This document shows, one piece after another, positions 9,385 to 18,167 of a stretch of 64,000 nucleotides of DNA. This DNA comes from Paenibacillus stellifer (GTDB taxonomy: Bacteria; Bacillota; Bacilli; Paenibacillales; Paenibacillaceae), in the NCBI RefSeq assembly GCF_000758685.1, contig NZ_CP009286.1:1518501-1582500 (forward strand), read 5' to 3'. The position numbers and the translations under genes are program-made. Numbering within the stretch: the first letter of the stretch is position 1; every line of letters starts with the position of its first letter. The notes under the pieces were generated by a model. It saw only the letters and a list, made by a program, of their open reading frames with translations. It was not told the DNA's origin and made no database searches.

Positions 9385-11448
9385 ATGAAGATCGTTCTCG
9401 CCACACTGAACGCCAAGTACATCCACACCTCGCTGGCCATCCGTCTGCTCAAGGCGTACAGCCAGCATGAATTCGACATCACCCTGGCGGAATACACCAT
9501 CAAGGACCCGGCCATGAATATCGTCTCCGACCTGTTCCAGAAGGCTCCGGATGTCATCGGCTTCTCCTGCTACATCTGGAATATTGAAGAGACGCTGAAG
9601 CTGGTCGGTATGCTCAAGAAAATCATGCCGGAAGTCGCGATTATTCTGGGCGGACCCGAGGTCTCATATGAACCGCTGCACTTCATGAACCGGGAGCCGG
9701 GAATCGATTTTATTATCTGCGGCGACGGGGAAGAGACGTTCCATCATCTGCTGCAGGAGCTGCGGGATGAACGGCGATTTCATTTTGTGTTCGGAGCGGC
9801 CTATCGTAAAGGAGAGGAAGCAGTCGTCAATCCGCCGCGTCCCAAGAGCGATCTGAATACGCTGCCGAGCCCGCACCGTTTTCCCGAGGATGTGCCGGAT
9901 TTAAGTAAAAGAATCGTCTATTTCGAGACGAGCCGCGGCTGTCCGTTCAACTGCCAGTTCTGCTTGTCGAGCGTCGAGGTGGGCGTGCGCTATTACGATA
10001 TCGAGCGGGTGAAGTCGGATATTCTGTACCTGATCTCGAACGGGGCGAGGACGATCAAGTTCCTGGACCGGACGTTCAACATCAACCGGAGCTACGCGCT
10101 GGAAATGTTCCGTTTCCTGATCGACAATCACGGGGGCTGCGTCTTCCAGTTCGAGATTACCGCTGATATTATGCGTCCCGAGGTGCTGGATTTTCTGGCG
10201 GAGAACGCGCCGCCCGGCATTTTCCGCTTCGAGATCGGCGTGCAGTCGACCAATGACGAGACGAACGAGCTGGTGAAGCGCCGCCAGAATTTTGCCAAGC
10301 TGTCCCGGACGGTCATGAAGATCAAGGAGAGCGGCAATATCGACCAGCATCTCGATCTCATCGCGGGGCTGCCTATGGAGGATTACGACACTTTCCGCCG
10401 GACATTCAACGATGTCTTCGCCATGGAGCCGGAAGAGCTGCAGCTTGGATTCCTCAAAATGCTGCGCGGCACCGGACTGCGCGCCCAGGCTGCGAAGTAT
10501 GACTACGTCTACATGGATCATGCGCCTTATGAAATTTTGAGCAGTCATGTGATGCCGTTCTCGGATATTATCCGCCTGAAAAGGCTGGAGGATGTGCTGG
10601 AGAAGTACTGGAACAGCCACCGGATGGATCATACGGTCAAATATTTGCTGCGGCATGTCTTTGACTCGCCCTTTGATTTCTTCCAGGAGTTCGGCAATTA
10701 CTGGGAAGAACAGGGCTGGCAGCGGATCGGCCATCAGCTTGAGGATCTGTTCACCCGTCTCTACAGCTTCCTGACTCAGCGTGACACGCCGGGAATGGAG
10801 ATCGTTACAGGCCTCATGAAGCTGGACTATCTGCTGGGCCATAAGTACAAGCCGCGCAAAATCTGGTGGGAGCCGATCCTCGGCAAGAGCGAATGGGGCC
10901 GCTGGCTCCGCCTGATCGCCGAGCAGCCGGAGCTGCTTGGCGCGCCGCTGGCGGGCAGCGGCAAGGCGGGAACGGCTGGAGGCGCAGAAGCGGAGCCTCC
11001 GGCCACGCACCCAGGCAGGCCCGCGGCGGAGGCCTTGGCGCCGGGGGCTGGAGCCGAGGCCGACCGGCAGAGCGCAGCTCCGGGAACGGCTGCATCCCGG
11101 CCCGCGCTGCCGGGCGAGCGCGAGCTGCAGAAGTTCGCCGCGCTGGAGCTGCTGCCGTTCCCGCTCGCCGAGGTGCTGGGCTCCCTCGGCGGCGTTGCTG
11201 CGGCGGGCGAGGCACCCGCCGCAACCGGCCCAGCCGCTGCTGGCGCGGCTGGACCTGACGGCGGCCGCAAGGAGGCTTCGGCCGCCGGGGACACGCTCCT
11301 GCTGGTGCTGTACCAGCAGGAGGAGGACGGCAGGCCGGCCGTGTACGGCCTGCCGGTGGAGTCCTTGGCCGGCGGCGGCGCGGCCAAGGCGGGCTTCCGC
11401 CAGGCCGGAGGCGGCGGAAGATTTGCTGCTGAGGCCCGCGCGAAATGA
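9385..11448 (+). CDS. B12-binding-domain radical SAM protein with DUF4080 and a low-complexity insertion
   Basis: Cobalamin-binding fold first ('GFSCYIWNIEETLKL', 'ILGGPEVSYEP', residues about 1-140), then a radical-SAM core with the cluster motif C186-x3-C190-x2-C193 ('GCPFNCQFC'), then a DUF4080 C-terminal domain. The family's reaction is unknown. Residues roughly 520-615 are an Ala/Gly/Pro-rich stretch of very high GC that appears to interrupt DUF4080; ordinary domain sequence resumes with 'ELQKFAALELLPF' and, later, 'LLLVLYQQEEDGRPAVYGLP'. The stop overlaps the next gene as ATGA. Family call is firm; substrate unknown. Confidence 0.9.
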   Translation: MKIVLATLNAKYIHTSLAIRLLKAYSQHEFDITLAEYTIKDPAMNIVSDLFQKAPDVIGFSCYIWNIEETLKLVGMLKKIMPEVAIILGGPEVSYEPLHFMNREPGIDFIICGDGEETFHHLLQELRDERRFHFVFGAAYRKGEEAVVNPPRPKSDLNTLPSPHRFPEDVPDLSKRIVYFETSRGCPFNCQFCLSSVEVGVRYYDIERVKSDILYLISNGARTIKFLDRTFNINRSYALEMFRFLIDNHGGCVFQFEITADIMRPEVLDFLAENAPPGIFRFEIGVQSTNDETNELVKRRQNFAKLSRTVMKIKESGNIDQHLDLIAGLPMEDYDTFRRTFNDVFAMEPEELQLGFLKMLRGTGLRAQAAKYDYVYMDHAPYEILSSHVMPFSDIIRLKRLEDVLEKYWNSHRMDHTVKYLLRHVFDSPFDFFQEFGNYWEEQGWQRIGHQLEDLFTRLYSFLTQRDTPGMEIVTGLMKLDYLLGHKYKPRKIWWEPILGKSEWGRWLRLIAEQPELLGAPLAGSGKAGTAGGAEAEPPATHPGRPAAEALAPGAGAEADRQSAAPGTAASRPALPGERELQKFAALELLPFPLAEVLGSLGGVAAAGEAPAATGPAAAGAAGPDGGRKEASAAGDTLLLVLYQQEEDGRPAVYGLPVESLAGGGAAKAGFRQAGGGGRFAAEARAK

Positions 11449-11960
11449 GCGGGCCGGTGGCGCTGACTCCGTACCGCGCCGGGCATCGTGAAGGCCTGCT
11501 CGCCTTCACGCTCCTGCAGGAGCAGGAGGTCTTCACCGGCATGCCGGCGGAGACGCTGGATACGGCGCTGCAAGACGATAACCGCGACCCGGTTGTGGTG
11601 GTCTGCGGCGAGGCGCCGGTAGGCTTCTTTGTCCTCCACGGATGGGACGGAATCGGGGATATTTACAGCGGGAACTCTCGCGCTCTGCTGCTGCGGGCTT
11701 ACCTGATCGACCGGGCCAGCCAGGGCCGGGGATACGGCAGGGCATCCATGGCGCTGCTGCCTGGTTATGTGGAGCGTTATCATCCGGGCACGGAAGAGAT
11801 TGTGCTGCTCGTTAATGAGCGGAACAGGGGGGCGGAGCGGCTGTATCTGGCCTCCGGCTTCTATGATACGGGCCTGCGGCGTATAGGGGCCAAAGGGATG
11901 CAGAAGCTGCTCCGCTATGATCTGCGGCCGCCATCTGCGCGGCCCGAACCGAATCAATGA
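11445..11960 (+). CDS. GNAT-family N-acetyltransferase
   Basis: A 171-residue acetyl-CoA-dependent acyltransferase. The acetyl-CoA pyrophosphate-binding motif is 'ASQGRGYGRASM' (about residues 85-96), and the late strand-helix pair 'LLVNERNRGAERLYLASGFYDTG' is classic GNAT. It overlaps the radical-SAM gene by 4 bases (ATGA), so it is translationally coupled to it, yet nothing shows whether they act on the same substrate. The acceptor (small molecule, peptide or antibiotic) cannot be inferred. Confidence 0.88.
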   Translation: MSGPVALTPYRAGHREGLLAFTLLQEQEVFTGMPAETLDTALQDDNRDPVVVVCGEAPVGFFVLHGWDGIGDIYSGNSRALLLRAYLIDRASQGRGYGRASMALLPGYVERYHPGTEEIVLLVNERNRGAERLYLASGFYDTGLRRIGAKGMQKLLRYDLRPPSARPEPNQ

Positions 11961-12047
11961 TCTCCCAATCATCCAATCTGCCCTGATCGGATCAATGGTC
12001 TTCAGTGGCCCAGATCGTCCCCAAGAGGAAATATGGAGGGATATTCG

Positions 12048-12641
12048 ATGCATGAAGTCAATGAAGTCCGGCATCTAAGCCGGTTAACCGGTATCTTTGA
12101 GGAGAGCGATTTCCTGATGCCGCTGTTTCGGCTCGCAGCGGAATTTAGCCCGCATCCGTATTATATCGGAGCGGGCTGCTTGATGCAGACGGTCTGGAAC
12201 CGGCTCACGGGCCGGCCTTCGCTGCATGGCATTTCGGATGTCGACTATGTTTATTTTGATGCTTCCGATACCGGTTATGAAGCTGAGGATGAGATGGTGA
12301 GAGCGGCGAGGTCGCGGTTTGCCGGACTGGCCGTTCCGGTCGATGTCAAGAATCAGGCTCGCGTGCACCTCTGGTATCCGGAGAAATTTGGTGTGCCGCT
12401 CGATCCCTACGCCTCGCTTGAGGAAGCGGTCGCCAGTTGGCCGACACCCGCTTCGTCGCTGGGCGCGCGGCTGGAGCCGGACGGAAGCTGGACCGTGTGC
12501 GCTCCCTTCGGGCTAGTCGATCTCTTCGCGCTTACAGTCAGGCCGAACCGGCGGCTTGTGACAAGAGAGGCTTATCTCGCCAAGGCGGAGAAATGGAGCA
12601 GGCTCTGGCCGGAGCTTGTCGTTCTGCCCTGGGATGCCTAG
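12048..12641 (+). CDS. Nucleotidyltransferase-family protein (DUF925 type)
   Basis: A 197-residue protein of the minimal nucleotidyltransferase family: 'GAGCLMQTVWNRLTG' followed by 'ISDVDYVYFD', where the paired Asp residues match the metal-binding acid motif, and 'VDVKNQARVHLWY'. Biological substrate unknown. ATGs occur at 12033 and 12048; GGAGGG lies 7 bases before 12048, so this start is preferred. A 9-copy 16-bp tandem array starts 30 bp after the stop. Confidence 0.83.
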   Translation: MHEVNEVRHLSRLTGIFEESDFLMPLFRLAAEFSPHPYYIGAGCLMQTVWNRLTGRPSLHGISDVDYVYFDASDTGYEAEDEMVRAARSRFAGLAVPVDVKNQARVHLWYPEKFGVPLDPYASLEEAVASWPTPASSLGARLEPDGSWTVCAPFGLVDLFALTVRPNRRLVTREAYLAKAEKWSRLWPELVVLPWDA

Positions 12642-12671
12642 CTCGCTGCTGGATCGGGCTGAATTATCCCG

Positions 12672-12815
12672 GTCCTGATTCATCCAGACCTTGAGACATC
12701 CTGCTCCTGAGTCACTCTGATCATGAGTTATCCTGCTCCTAAGTCACTTTATCCCTGATTCATTCTGCTCCTGAGTCATCCTGATCCGGAGTCATTCCGC
12801 TCCTGAGTTATCCGG
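12672..12815. repeat. Nine-copy degenerate tandem repeat, exact 16-bp period
   Basis: Nine consecutive 16-base units with no indels fill 144 bp: 12672-12687, 12688-12703, 12704-12719, 12720-12735, 12736-12751, 12752-12767, 12768-12783, 12784-12799 and 12800-12815. The consensus is CTCCTGAGTCATCCTG; units 3, 7 and 9 are closest to it. The array sits between convergent genes. It contains stops in all frames examined by eye and no start with a ribosome site. It lacks the spacer structure of a CRISPR array. Confidence 0.85.
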
Positions 12816-12916
12816 GGCCACTTCCCCTAAGCTGGCTTCACACGGGAACCCAAAGCCGCCCGGATTGCACATCCATTTATGCCTTCCGCTTTGCTTCCGG
12901 TATGAGATGCTTCATC

Positions 12917-13771
12917 CTAAGCGTTCAGACCTTTTCGTGCCGCCGCCAGCAGATGCGGACTCATGCCGAGCAGACTTTCCTGCGTCTCAAACGCGGAACC
13001 CAGCTCCAGCAGCATCTTGCGGCTGTTCGGCTCGTTCCATTTATCCTCCAGGGCCGGCACAATCCAGAGCGGTCCTTCCACCGCGAACAGCTCCGGCTGC
13101 TCAAAGCCGGCAGCCCCGACTTCTTCCCTCAACTCCTCCGGCAGATGAAAAAAAGCTCGGGCAATGAAGCCCGGATATTCCTCCGGCCGGATATGCTGGC
13201 CCTCCTCCAGCTCGCGTTCGATCATCGAACGGAAGGGCGGTTCCTCCAGCACCTCATTTTTTTGACCGAATACGGACAGGCCCCAAAGGGTGGAACTGAA
13301 CCTTGAGATCGACGCTGCCAGCAGCATTCCGCCGGGCTTCAGCAGTCTGAGGGCTTCCTTAAGGGCGTCAAGGCGCTCCGACCGGTCTGTCAAATGATAG
13401 AGCGGTCCCATCAGCAGCACGATATCGGCACTATCGGAGGGACGGTTAATCGCCCGGCCGTCTGCTTGCTCAATAGAAGCCAGCGGGGGCAAGCTTCCTG
13501 TCTTCTGGATATCCGTCGCATAAGCCACGGAAGCGGAGGAAAGGTCGAATAAGTGAGCTTCATGTCCAAGTCCCGCCAGCCATCTTGAATATTCGCCGAT
13601 TCCACCTCCAATGTCATAGATCGTAGCGGCGTCCGCCGGCAAGTAGCGGGAAATGATCTCCTTGCTTCGCTCCCATTCAATGACGCCAATCCCTCTTCGG
13701 AGACGTCCAATTTCCGCTCCCGCATCATAATAGTCTCTAATCTGCTGTAAGCCATCATTTCGATTCTTCAT
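12917..13771 (-). CDS. Class I SAM-dependent methyltransferase
   Basis: A 284-residue Rossmann-fold methyltransferase. Motif I 'IYDIGGGIGEYSRWLAGLG' (residues about 51-69) binds SAM; 'DIVLLMGPLYHLTD' and 'LLKPGGMLLAA' are motifs IV and VI. GGAGGG stands before the ATG at 13771. It shares the distinctive 'GPLYHLTD' stretch with the methyltransferase at 14269-15066 on the other strand, so the two look like diverged paralogues of a small-molecule methyltransferase group. Substrate unknown. Confidence 0.87.
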   Translation of the reverse strand: MKNRNDGLQQIRDYYDAGAEIGRLRRGIGVIEWERSKEIISRYLPADAATIYDIGGGIGEYSRWLAGLGHEAHLFDLSSASVAYATDIQKTGSLPPLASIEQADGRAINRPSDSADIVLLMGPLYHLTDRSERLDALKEALRLLKPGGMLLAASISRFSSTLWGLSVFGQKNEVLEEPPFRSMIERELEEGQHIRPEEYPGFIARAFFHLPEELREEVGAAGFEQPELFAVEGPLWIVPALEDKWNEPNSRKMLLELGSAFETQESLLGMSPHLLAAARKGLNA

Positions 13772-13961
13772 CCCCAGCCCTCCAAAGAATACCTTTAAGC
13801 CATGCTCCCCGCTGTGTCACATTTAACGTTTCACATTTTTCGTTCATCCAGGCGTGCCTGTTAAGATTTGTAGAAACATGGTACACTGTGTTCAATAAAA
13901 TCCGCGACCGGGCAAGCCGCGGGCCTGTCTGACACCGGGATCGCGCAGGGGGTTGTCCGAA

Positions 13962-14216
13962 TTGAAGTGGGAAGAATTACGGAAGCTGTATCCCAATCAG
14001 TATGTGTTGTTCTCCGTCCTTGCCTTTCAGCAGAAGGGGACCCGGAGAGAGATCGAGGAGGTCGAGCCGATCCGGACGGTTGCGGAGCAGGATGTCTCTG
14101 CCGAATTTAACGGTGCTGGTCCCGGCAGGCTTGTCTATCATACCTCCAGCCGGATTTGCGTCATTCGGGTTCGCCGCCGGAGGGCGAAGCGGGTGAGACG
14201 CCAAAGAAGCAAATGA
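13962..14216 (+). CDS. Conserved-type hypothetical small protein
   Basis: An 84-residue protein starting 'MKWEELRKLYPNQYVLFSVL' and carrying a central 'VYHTSSRICVIRVRRRR' strand and an Arg/Lys-rich tail. I recall similar short proteins of unknown function in Bacillales but cannot name the family. TTG at 13962 has AGGGGG about 10 bases upstream; a TTG at 13953 abuts that site and is less likely. It is followed 52 bp later by a methyltransferase on the same strand. The very basic tail is odd and could contact nucleic acid. Confidence 0.6.
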   Translation: MKWEELRKLYPNQYVLFSVLAFQQKGTRREIEEVEPIRTVAEQDVSAEFNGAGPGRLVYHTSSRICVIRVRRRRAKRVRRQRSK

Positions 14217-14268
14217 GCCGGGTCCGAAAGCCCTGATTGCGGTCCTGGCAGGGGGAGGATGAACAGCC

Positions 14269-15066
14269 TTGAATCCGGTAACTGATTATTATGAACAATA
14301 TGACGAAGATGTCCGGCTGAAACGGGATCATTCCGGGAAGCTGGAGTTTTTGACCACAACGCATCTGCTGGATCGTTACCTCGCTTCGAATCATGCCTTA
14401 TTGGATCTTGGCGCCGGCACGGGCATCTATTCGTTCTATTACGCGGATAGAGGGAACGCGGTAGTTTCGACCGATTTGACTCCCAAGCATGTGGAGGTCA
14501 TTCAGGAGCGTATCCAGGCCGGGGGCTATGACGGCATGAGTACCCGGATAGCGGACGCCTCGGATCTGTCTTATTTTGAGGATGGCAGCTTTGACGCCGT
14601 ATTGTGCCTGGGTCCGCTGTACCATTTGACGGACACCGCGCTTCAGAACCGTTGCCTAAGCGAAGCCTTGCGGGTGTTGAAGCCGGGAGGAATTCTGGCG
14701 GCGGCTTATGTTAACAAGTTCTTCATTTTTCCCTATCTGGTCAAGAGAGACCGGCGGTTCCTGAAGGAAAGCTGGATGGAACGGCTGCTGGAGCAGGGGA
14801 GGATCAGCGCGGCGGACGAGGATTGCTTCTGGACAGATGCTTATTTTCACACTCCGCAGGAAATCGAGGATTTGATGGACGGGCATGGCATAGTCAAGCT
14901 GGAGCATGCAGGAACCGATGGAATCAGTGTCATGCTGGAGGAACGGGTAGACGAACTGGACGATAAGGAATTCGAGCTCTGGATGGCGTACCATCTGCGA
15001 ACCTGCTCGGAGCCGTCGATACTCGGAATCAGCAATCACGGACTCTATATCGGGCGAAAAGCGTGA
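14269..15066 (+). CDS. Class I SAM-dependent methyltransferase
   Basis: A 265-residue methyltransferase with motif I 'LLDLGAGTGIYSFYYADRG' (residues about 44-62), 'VLCLGPLYHLTD' and 'VLKPGGILAAAYV'. The start is a TTG at 14269, 10 bases after GGGGGAGG; the ATG directly following that site (14259) is out of frame and runs only 8 codons. It resembles the protein encoded at 12917-13771. The terminator at 15233-15259 closes the unit. Substrate unknown. Confidence 0.87.
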   Translation: MNPVTDYYEQYDEDVRLKRDHSGKLEFLTTTHLLDRYLASNHALLDLGAGTGIYSFYYADRGNAVVSTDLTPKHVEVIQERIQAGGYDGMSTRIADASDLSYFEDGSFDAVLCLGPLYHLTDTALQNRCLSEALRVLKPGGILAAAYVNKFFIFPYLVKRDRRFLKESWMERLLEQGRISAADEDCFWTDAYFHTPQEIEDLMDGHGIVKLEHAGTDGISVMLEERVDELDDKEFELWMAYHLRTCSEPSILGISNHGLYIGRKA

Positions 15067-15232
15067 GAACAAGGGCTGGAAGGATATGAGGCACCGGCGG
15101 CATTTTTATAATAAAATTGCATCCCCACGTCCCTCTCCATGACTGTTTGATGCACCCGTACAGGTCTGGAGCCCGAAGCAGCCGATCATCCGGCAGGGGA
15201 TGACCCCTCGCTCCCGATACTCCAAACACAAA

Positions 15233-15268
15233 AGACAGGCTCCATAGCGGAACCTGTCTTCTTTCATT
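15233..15268. terminator. Bidirectional terminator in a 308-bp gene-free stretch
   Basis: AGACAGG (15233-15239) pairs with CCTGTCT (15253-15259) around a partly paired loop, with T-rich sequence on the plus strand and A-rich sequence (AAAA before 15233) giving a T-tail in the other direction. It separates the convergent methyltransferase and hydrolase genes. Nothing else is recognisable in 15067-15374. Confidence 0.6.
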
Positions 15269-15374
15269 ATGCGGCAGGCCGGTACTCGCGCTCTGCAAGC
15301 CGATGTTCGGCTCTACCGCTGCCACAAAAGGCGATTCTCATTTCGCTTCAGCTTAAGTCCTGAACGGCTTCATC

Positions 15375-16334
15375 CTACTCCGGCACACGGAGCAAGCCCT
15401 GGCCCTTCGGAAGATGCCGCGCCAGCCAATCCAGCATATCTCCGATGACCTGCGAGCGATTGACCTCATGCAGAACCTCATGACGTCCGCCGTCGTACAG
15501 CTTCAACTCAACATCGCTGATGCCGCGCTCCCGGTACAGCCCGGCAAGCTTGCGGACGCCATTCCCGTTGAAGCCGACAGGGTCCTCGGTTCCCGAGAAC
15601 AGGTACACCGGCTTGTCTCTGCACAGTCCCTTCAGAGTCGCGGAATCATGTATATTCTGAAGCAGCCGGAAGAAGTCCCGAAAGAACCGGGTGGTGCAGA
15701 TGGCTCCGCAGTACGGATCGGAGACGAAGCGGTCCACCTCTTCCGGATCGCTGCTAAGCCAGTCGAAGGAGGTGCGGGCCTTCGGGAGCGCCCGGTTGTT
15801 GCCGCCGAACACGAGCATATTCAGCAGGAAGCTCCGGTGCAGTTCCCCGGACAGCATGGCCTGGGCTTTGGCCAGAGTCTCTCCGAACCGCAGCAGGCCG
15901 CGAGGCCCGTTGCTTCCGGTCAGCAGGAAGCCGCTGTAATAGCGGCTTCCCGGGCTGCACATCACCTTCTGCGACAGAAAGGAGCCCATGCTGTGTCCGA
16001 GCAGGAACAGCGGAAGGCCCGGATGGCGCTGCTTGGCGATTCCGGCAATCTGAAGCATGTTGCGGACCATCCAGTAGAACCCGTCCCGGCCCGCATCGCC
16101 GAGCATTGTAATTTCGCCGGCGGTCAGACCGTGACCACGGTGATCGCCGGCATATACGGCATATCCCGCCCCGGTAAGGCGGGCAGCCGTTTCAGCGTAG
16201 CGCGCCGCCGTCTCGCACATGCCGTGTGCAATCTGAACGATTCCGCGTACGAGGGCGCCTGTGTCGGGAAGCCATACATACACATGTACGGCTACGCCCA
16301 CAGGGTCCGTCATGGTAAAGGGTTCTTCCCTCAC
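15375..16334 (-). CDS. Alpha/beta hydrolase (monoacylglycerol lipase / lysophospholipase-like)
   Basis: A 319-residue serine hydrolase with the nucleophile elbow 'GHSMGSF', an early 'VQIAHGMCETAARY' oxyanion region with 'GDHRGHG', the acid in 'LFSGTEDPVG', and the catalytic His in 'DGGRHEVLHE'. These are landmarks of the Hydrolase_4 family. No signal peptide is seen, so it is probably cytoplasmic and acts on acylglycerols or lysolipids. The start is GTG at 16334, 7 bases after AGGAGG. It stands alone between manA and a terminator. Confidence 0.88.
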   Translation of the reverse strand: MREEPFTMTDPVGVAVHVYVWLPDTGALVRGIVQIAHGMCETAARYAETAARLTGAGYAVYAGDHRGHGLTAGEITMLGDAGRDGFYWMVRNMLQIAGIAKQRHPGLPLFLLGHSMGSFLSQKVMCSPGSRYYSGFLLTGSNGPRGLLRFGETLAKAQAMLSGELHRSFLLNMLVFGGNNRALPKARTSFDWLSSDPEEVDRFVSDPYCGAICTTRFFRDFFRLLQNIHDSATLKGLCRDKPVYLFSGTEDPVGFNGNGVRKLAGLYRERGISDVELKLYDGGRHEVLHEVNRSQVIGDMLDWLARHLPKGQGLLRVPE

Positions 16335-16459
16335 GGTTCATCCTCCTGTGCAGGCATGGGCGGCGATGCCGGCGTACCCGCCTTGAGTTTTCTTGCTCCT
16401 GCTGCTTGGCCGAATCCAATCTAAGGAGACCTCAATTATACTTGGCCAAGCTCCCCGTC

Positions 16460-17428
16460 TTAAGGCAGGTACGAGCGAAGCAGCGTGGACTGCCCTTCGA
16501 TCGAATAGGAGCCGAGCGTTGCCGGAAGCAGGTAGCATTCGCCGGCCGCATACGGCTGGGAGCCGCCTTCCCATACAAGATGGCCGCTGCCTTCGCAGAT
16601 GACAAGCACGGTGAAGCTTTCCTTATCGGCCTCAAGCTTCCATTCGCCGTTCACGATGCCTTTTTCCACGATAAAATACGGAGAGCGGGCCAGCTCCAGC
16701 CACTGTCCCGGCACAGCGCCGTCCGTCTTCATGGAAGTCGCGCCGGCACCTTCATAAGCCGTTACGTTAAGGGAGTCCTCGATGTGCAGCTCGCGAGGCT
16801 TGCCGTCCAGTCCCGGACGATTATAATCAAAGATCCGATATGTAGTATCGGAGTTCTGCTGAATTTCAGCCACAACTACGCCCGCGCACAGCGCATGGAC
16901 CGTGCCGGCCGGAATGTAGAAGGTGTCGCCTGCGGATACCGGAACTTCCTGAAGGAGATCCATCACGGTGCCGTCTTCCAGCGACTTGGCCAGACTTTCG
17001 CGGCTCACGCCTTCCTTGAGGCCGTAGATGATCTTGGCGTCCGGTTTGGCGTCGAGCACATACCACATTTCAGTCTTGCCCAGTTCGCCCTTCGGCAGAC
17101 CTTCATAATCGTCAGTAGGGTGAACCTGGACGGACAGATTGTCGTTGCAGTCCAGCAGCTTGATGAGCAGCGGGAACCTGGAGCCGTCTTCGGAGTGGCC
17201 TTTGCTGCCGAACCACTCGCTGCCGAAACGCTCGCGGATCTGGTCCAATCCAAGACCGGCCAGCTCGCCGTTGACTACGGACGATACGCCGTTCGGATGG
17301 TCGGCGATCATCCAGCCTTCGCCGATATGGCCCTCGGGCAGATTGAGACCGAAATTCTCCAGGGCTCTGCCGCCCCATACCCGTTCCTTGAATTCAGGTT
17401 GAAACTTTAATGGATAAGGTTTCGTCAT
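16460..17428 (-). CDS. manA: Mannose-6-phosphate isomerase, class I
   Basis: Zinc-dependent interconversion of mannose-6-phosphate and fructose-6-phosphate. The cupin core shows 'VQVHPTDDY' (first zinc ligands), 'GKTEMWYVLDA' and 'IPAGTVHALCAGVVVAEIQQNSDTTYRI', all standard for the short Firmicute type-I enzyme. Length 322 is right. The frame opens at 17476, but family alignment and an A/G-rich ribosome site place the start at the ATG at 17428 ('MTKPYPLKFQP'). It may feed mannose or capsule sugar metabolism; no sugar transporter is adjacent. Confidence 0.93.
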   Translation of the reverse strand: MTKPYPLKFQPEFKERVWGGRALENFGLNLPEGHIGEGWMIADHPNGVSSVVNGELAGLGLDQIRERFGSEWFGSKGHSEDGSRFPLLIKLLDCNDNLSVQVHPTDDYEGLPKGELGKTEMWYVLDAKPDAKIIYGLKEGVSRESLAKSLEDGTVMDLLQEVPVSAGDTFYIPAGTVHALCAGVVVAEIQQNSDTTYRIFDYNRPGLDGKPRELHIEDSLNVTAYEGAGATSMKTDGAVPGQWLELARSPYFIVEKGIVNGEWKLEADKESFTVLVICEGSGHLVWEGGSQPYAAGECYLLPATLGSYSIEGQSTLLRSYLP

Positions 17429-17573
17429 GATTTCTTCTTCCTCTCCGTGTCGGATTGAATAATCTTTGTATATCAAAAAGAAAGGCTCCTATCTGATCAG
17501 GCAGCCAAGAACCTCTCTTGTTGAACGGGGAAACGTATTGTCTGATGCGGATGCCCTAGGCCGGTACGGCAGC

Positions 17574-18167
17574 TCAGTTCCTTTTTTTCTCTACGGCGAC
17601 CACATAAGGAGCAGTGCTGCGCTGCAGCTGCCGGTACACGATAGCTCCGGCCGAACGCTGCGGCAGGGAGGCGGCCCACTCCTCCACCGCCGCAGCCTCA
17701 AGCTCCCCGCCCGGATGTCCCGGATAGAGAACGGCGGTGATGATCCCGCCTGGGCGGAGCATGTCCAGGGATGCTGCAAGCGCAGCCACGGAGCTGTCCG
17801 GCAGCGTAATGATGCTCTTGTCCGACTCCTCGCCGGGATAGTAACCGAAATTGAACATCACAGCATCCACGCCTCCCTGCCAGGAAGAAGGCAGGACCTG
17901 CTTCATGGCGTCATGGCTCTCCAGCAGCAGCGTGGAGGCGGCCAGCTTGGCTCCTTCTTCCCGGGCCCGCTGCAGACGTTCTTCGGCGCTGCGCAGCGCT
18001 TCGCTCTGAATGTCGAAGCCGTATACCGCGCCCTTCGGACCCGCCGCCTTGGCGAGGAACAGAGTATCCGCTCCTGTCCCCACGGTGCCGTCTATAGCGC
18101 GGCCTCCAGGGCCGAGGCGTTCTTCCACCAGCTTGTGGGCATAGCTCAGCACGGAGAGAAATCCCAT
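17574..18167 (-). CDS. mnmM: tRNA 5-aminomethyl-2-thiouridine methyltransferase (YtqB/MnmM family)
   Basis: A 197-residue SAM methyltransferase with 'IDGTVGTGADTLFLA' (motif I), 'VMFNFGYYPGEESDKSIITLP' and 'GGIITAVLYPGHPGG', the signature of the YtqB family. B. subtilis YtqB has been shown to methylate nm5s2U at the wobble position of tRNA. The ATG at 18167 shares bases with the stop of the upstream radical-SAM gene (TGATG) and has GGAGAA 9 bases before it, so it is preferred over the longer frame from 18260. The pairing with ytqA is the same as in Bacillus. Confidence 0.88.
   Translation of the reverse strand: MGFLSVLSYAHKLVEERLGPGGRAIDGTVGTGADTLFLAKAAGPKGAVYGFDIQSEALRSAEERLQRAREEGAKLAASTLLLESHDAMKQVLPSSWQGGVDAVMFNFGYYPGEESDKSIITLPDSSVAALAASLDMLRPGGIITAVLYPGHPGGELEAAAVEEWAASLPQRSAGAIVYRQLQRSTAPYVVAVEKKRN

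Noticed and set aside
10827..12074. 415-codon minus-strand frame across the low-complexity part of the radical-SAM gene and the GNAT gene
   Set aside because: Ala/Pro/Ser-rich shadow produced by high GC; both plus-strand genes have clear domains.
12672..12815. Tandem array considered as a CRISPR array
   Set aside because: Units are 16 bp and directly adjacent, with no unique spacers and no cas genes nearby.
14259..14285. Eight-codon ORF overlapping the TTG start of the second methyltransferase
   Set aside because: The ribosome site directly abuts its ATG with no spacing, so it is unlikely to be translated; the TTG at 14269 is correctly spaced.
15029..15325. 98-codon minus-strand frame in the gap after the second methyltransferase
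   Set aside because: It crosses the terminator at 15233-15259 and the methyltransferase 3' end, and has no ribosome site.
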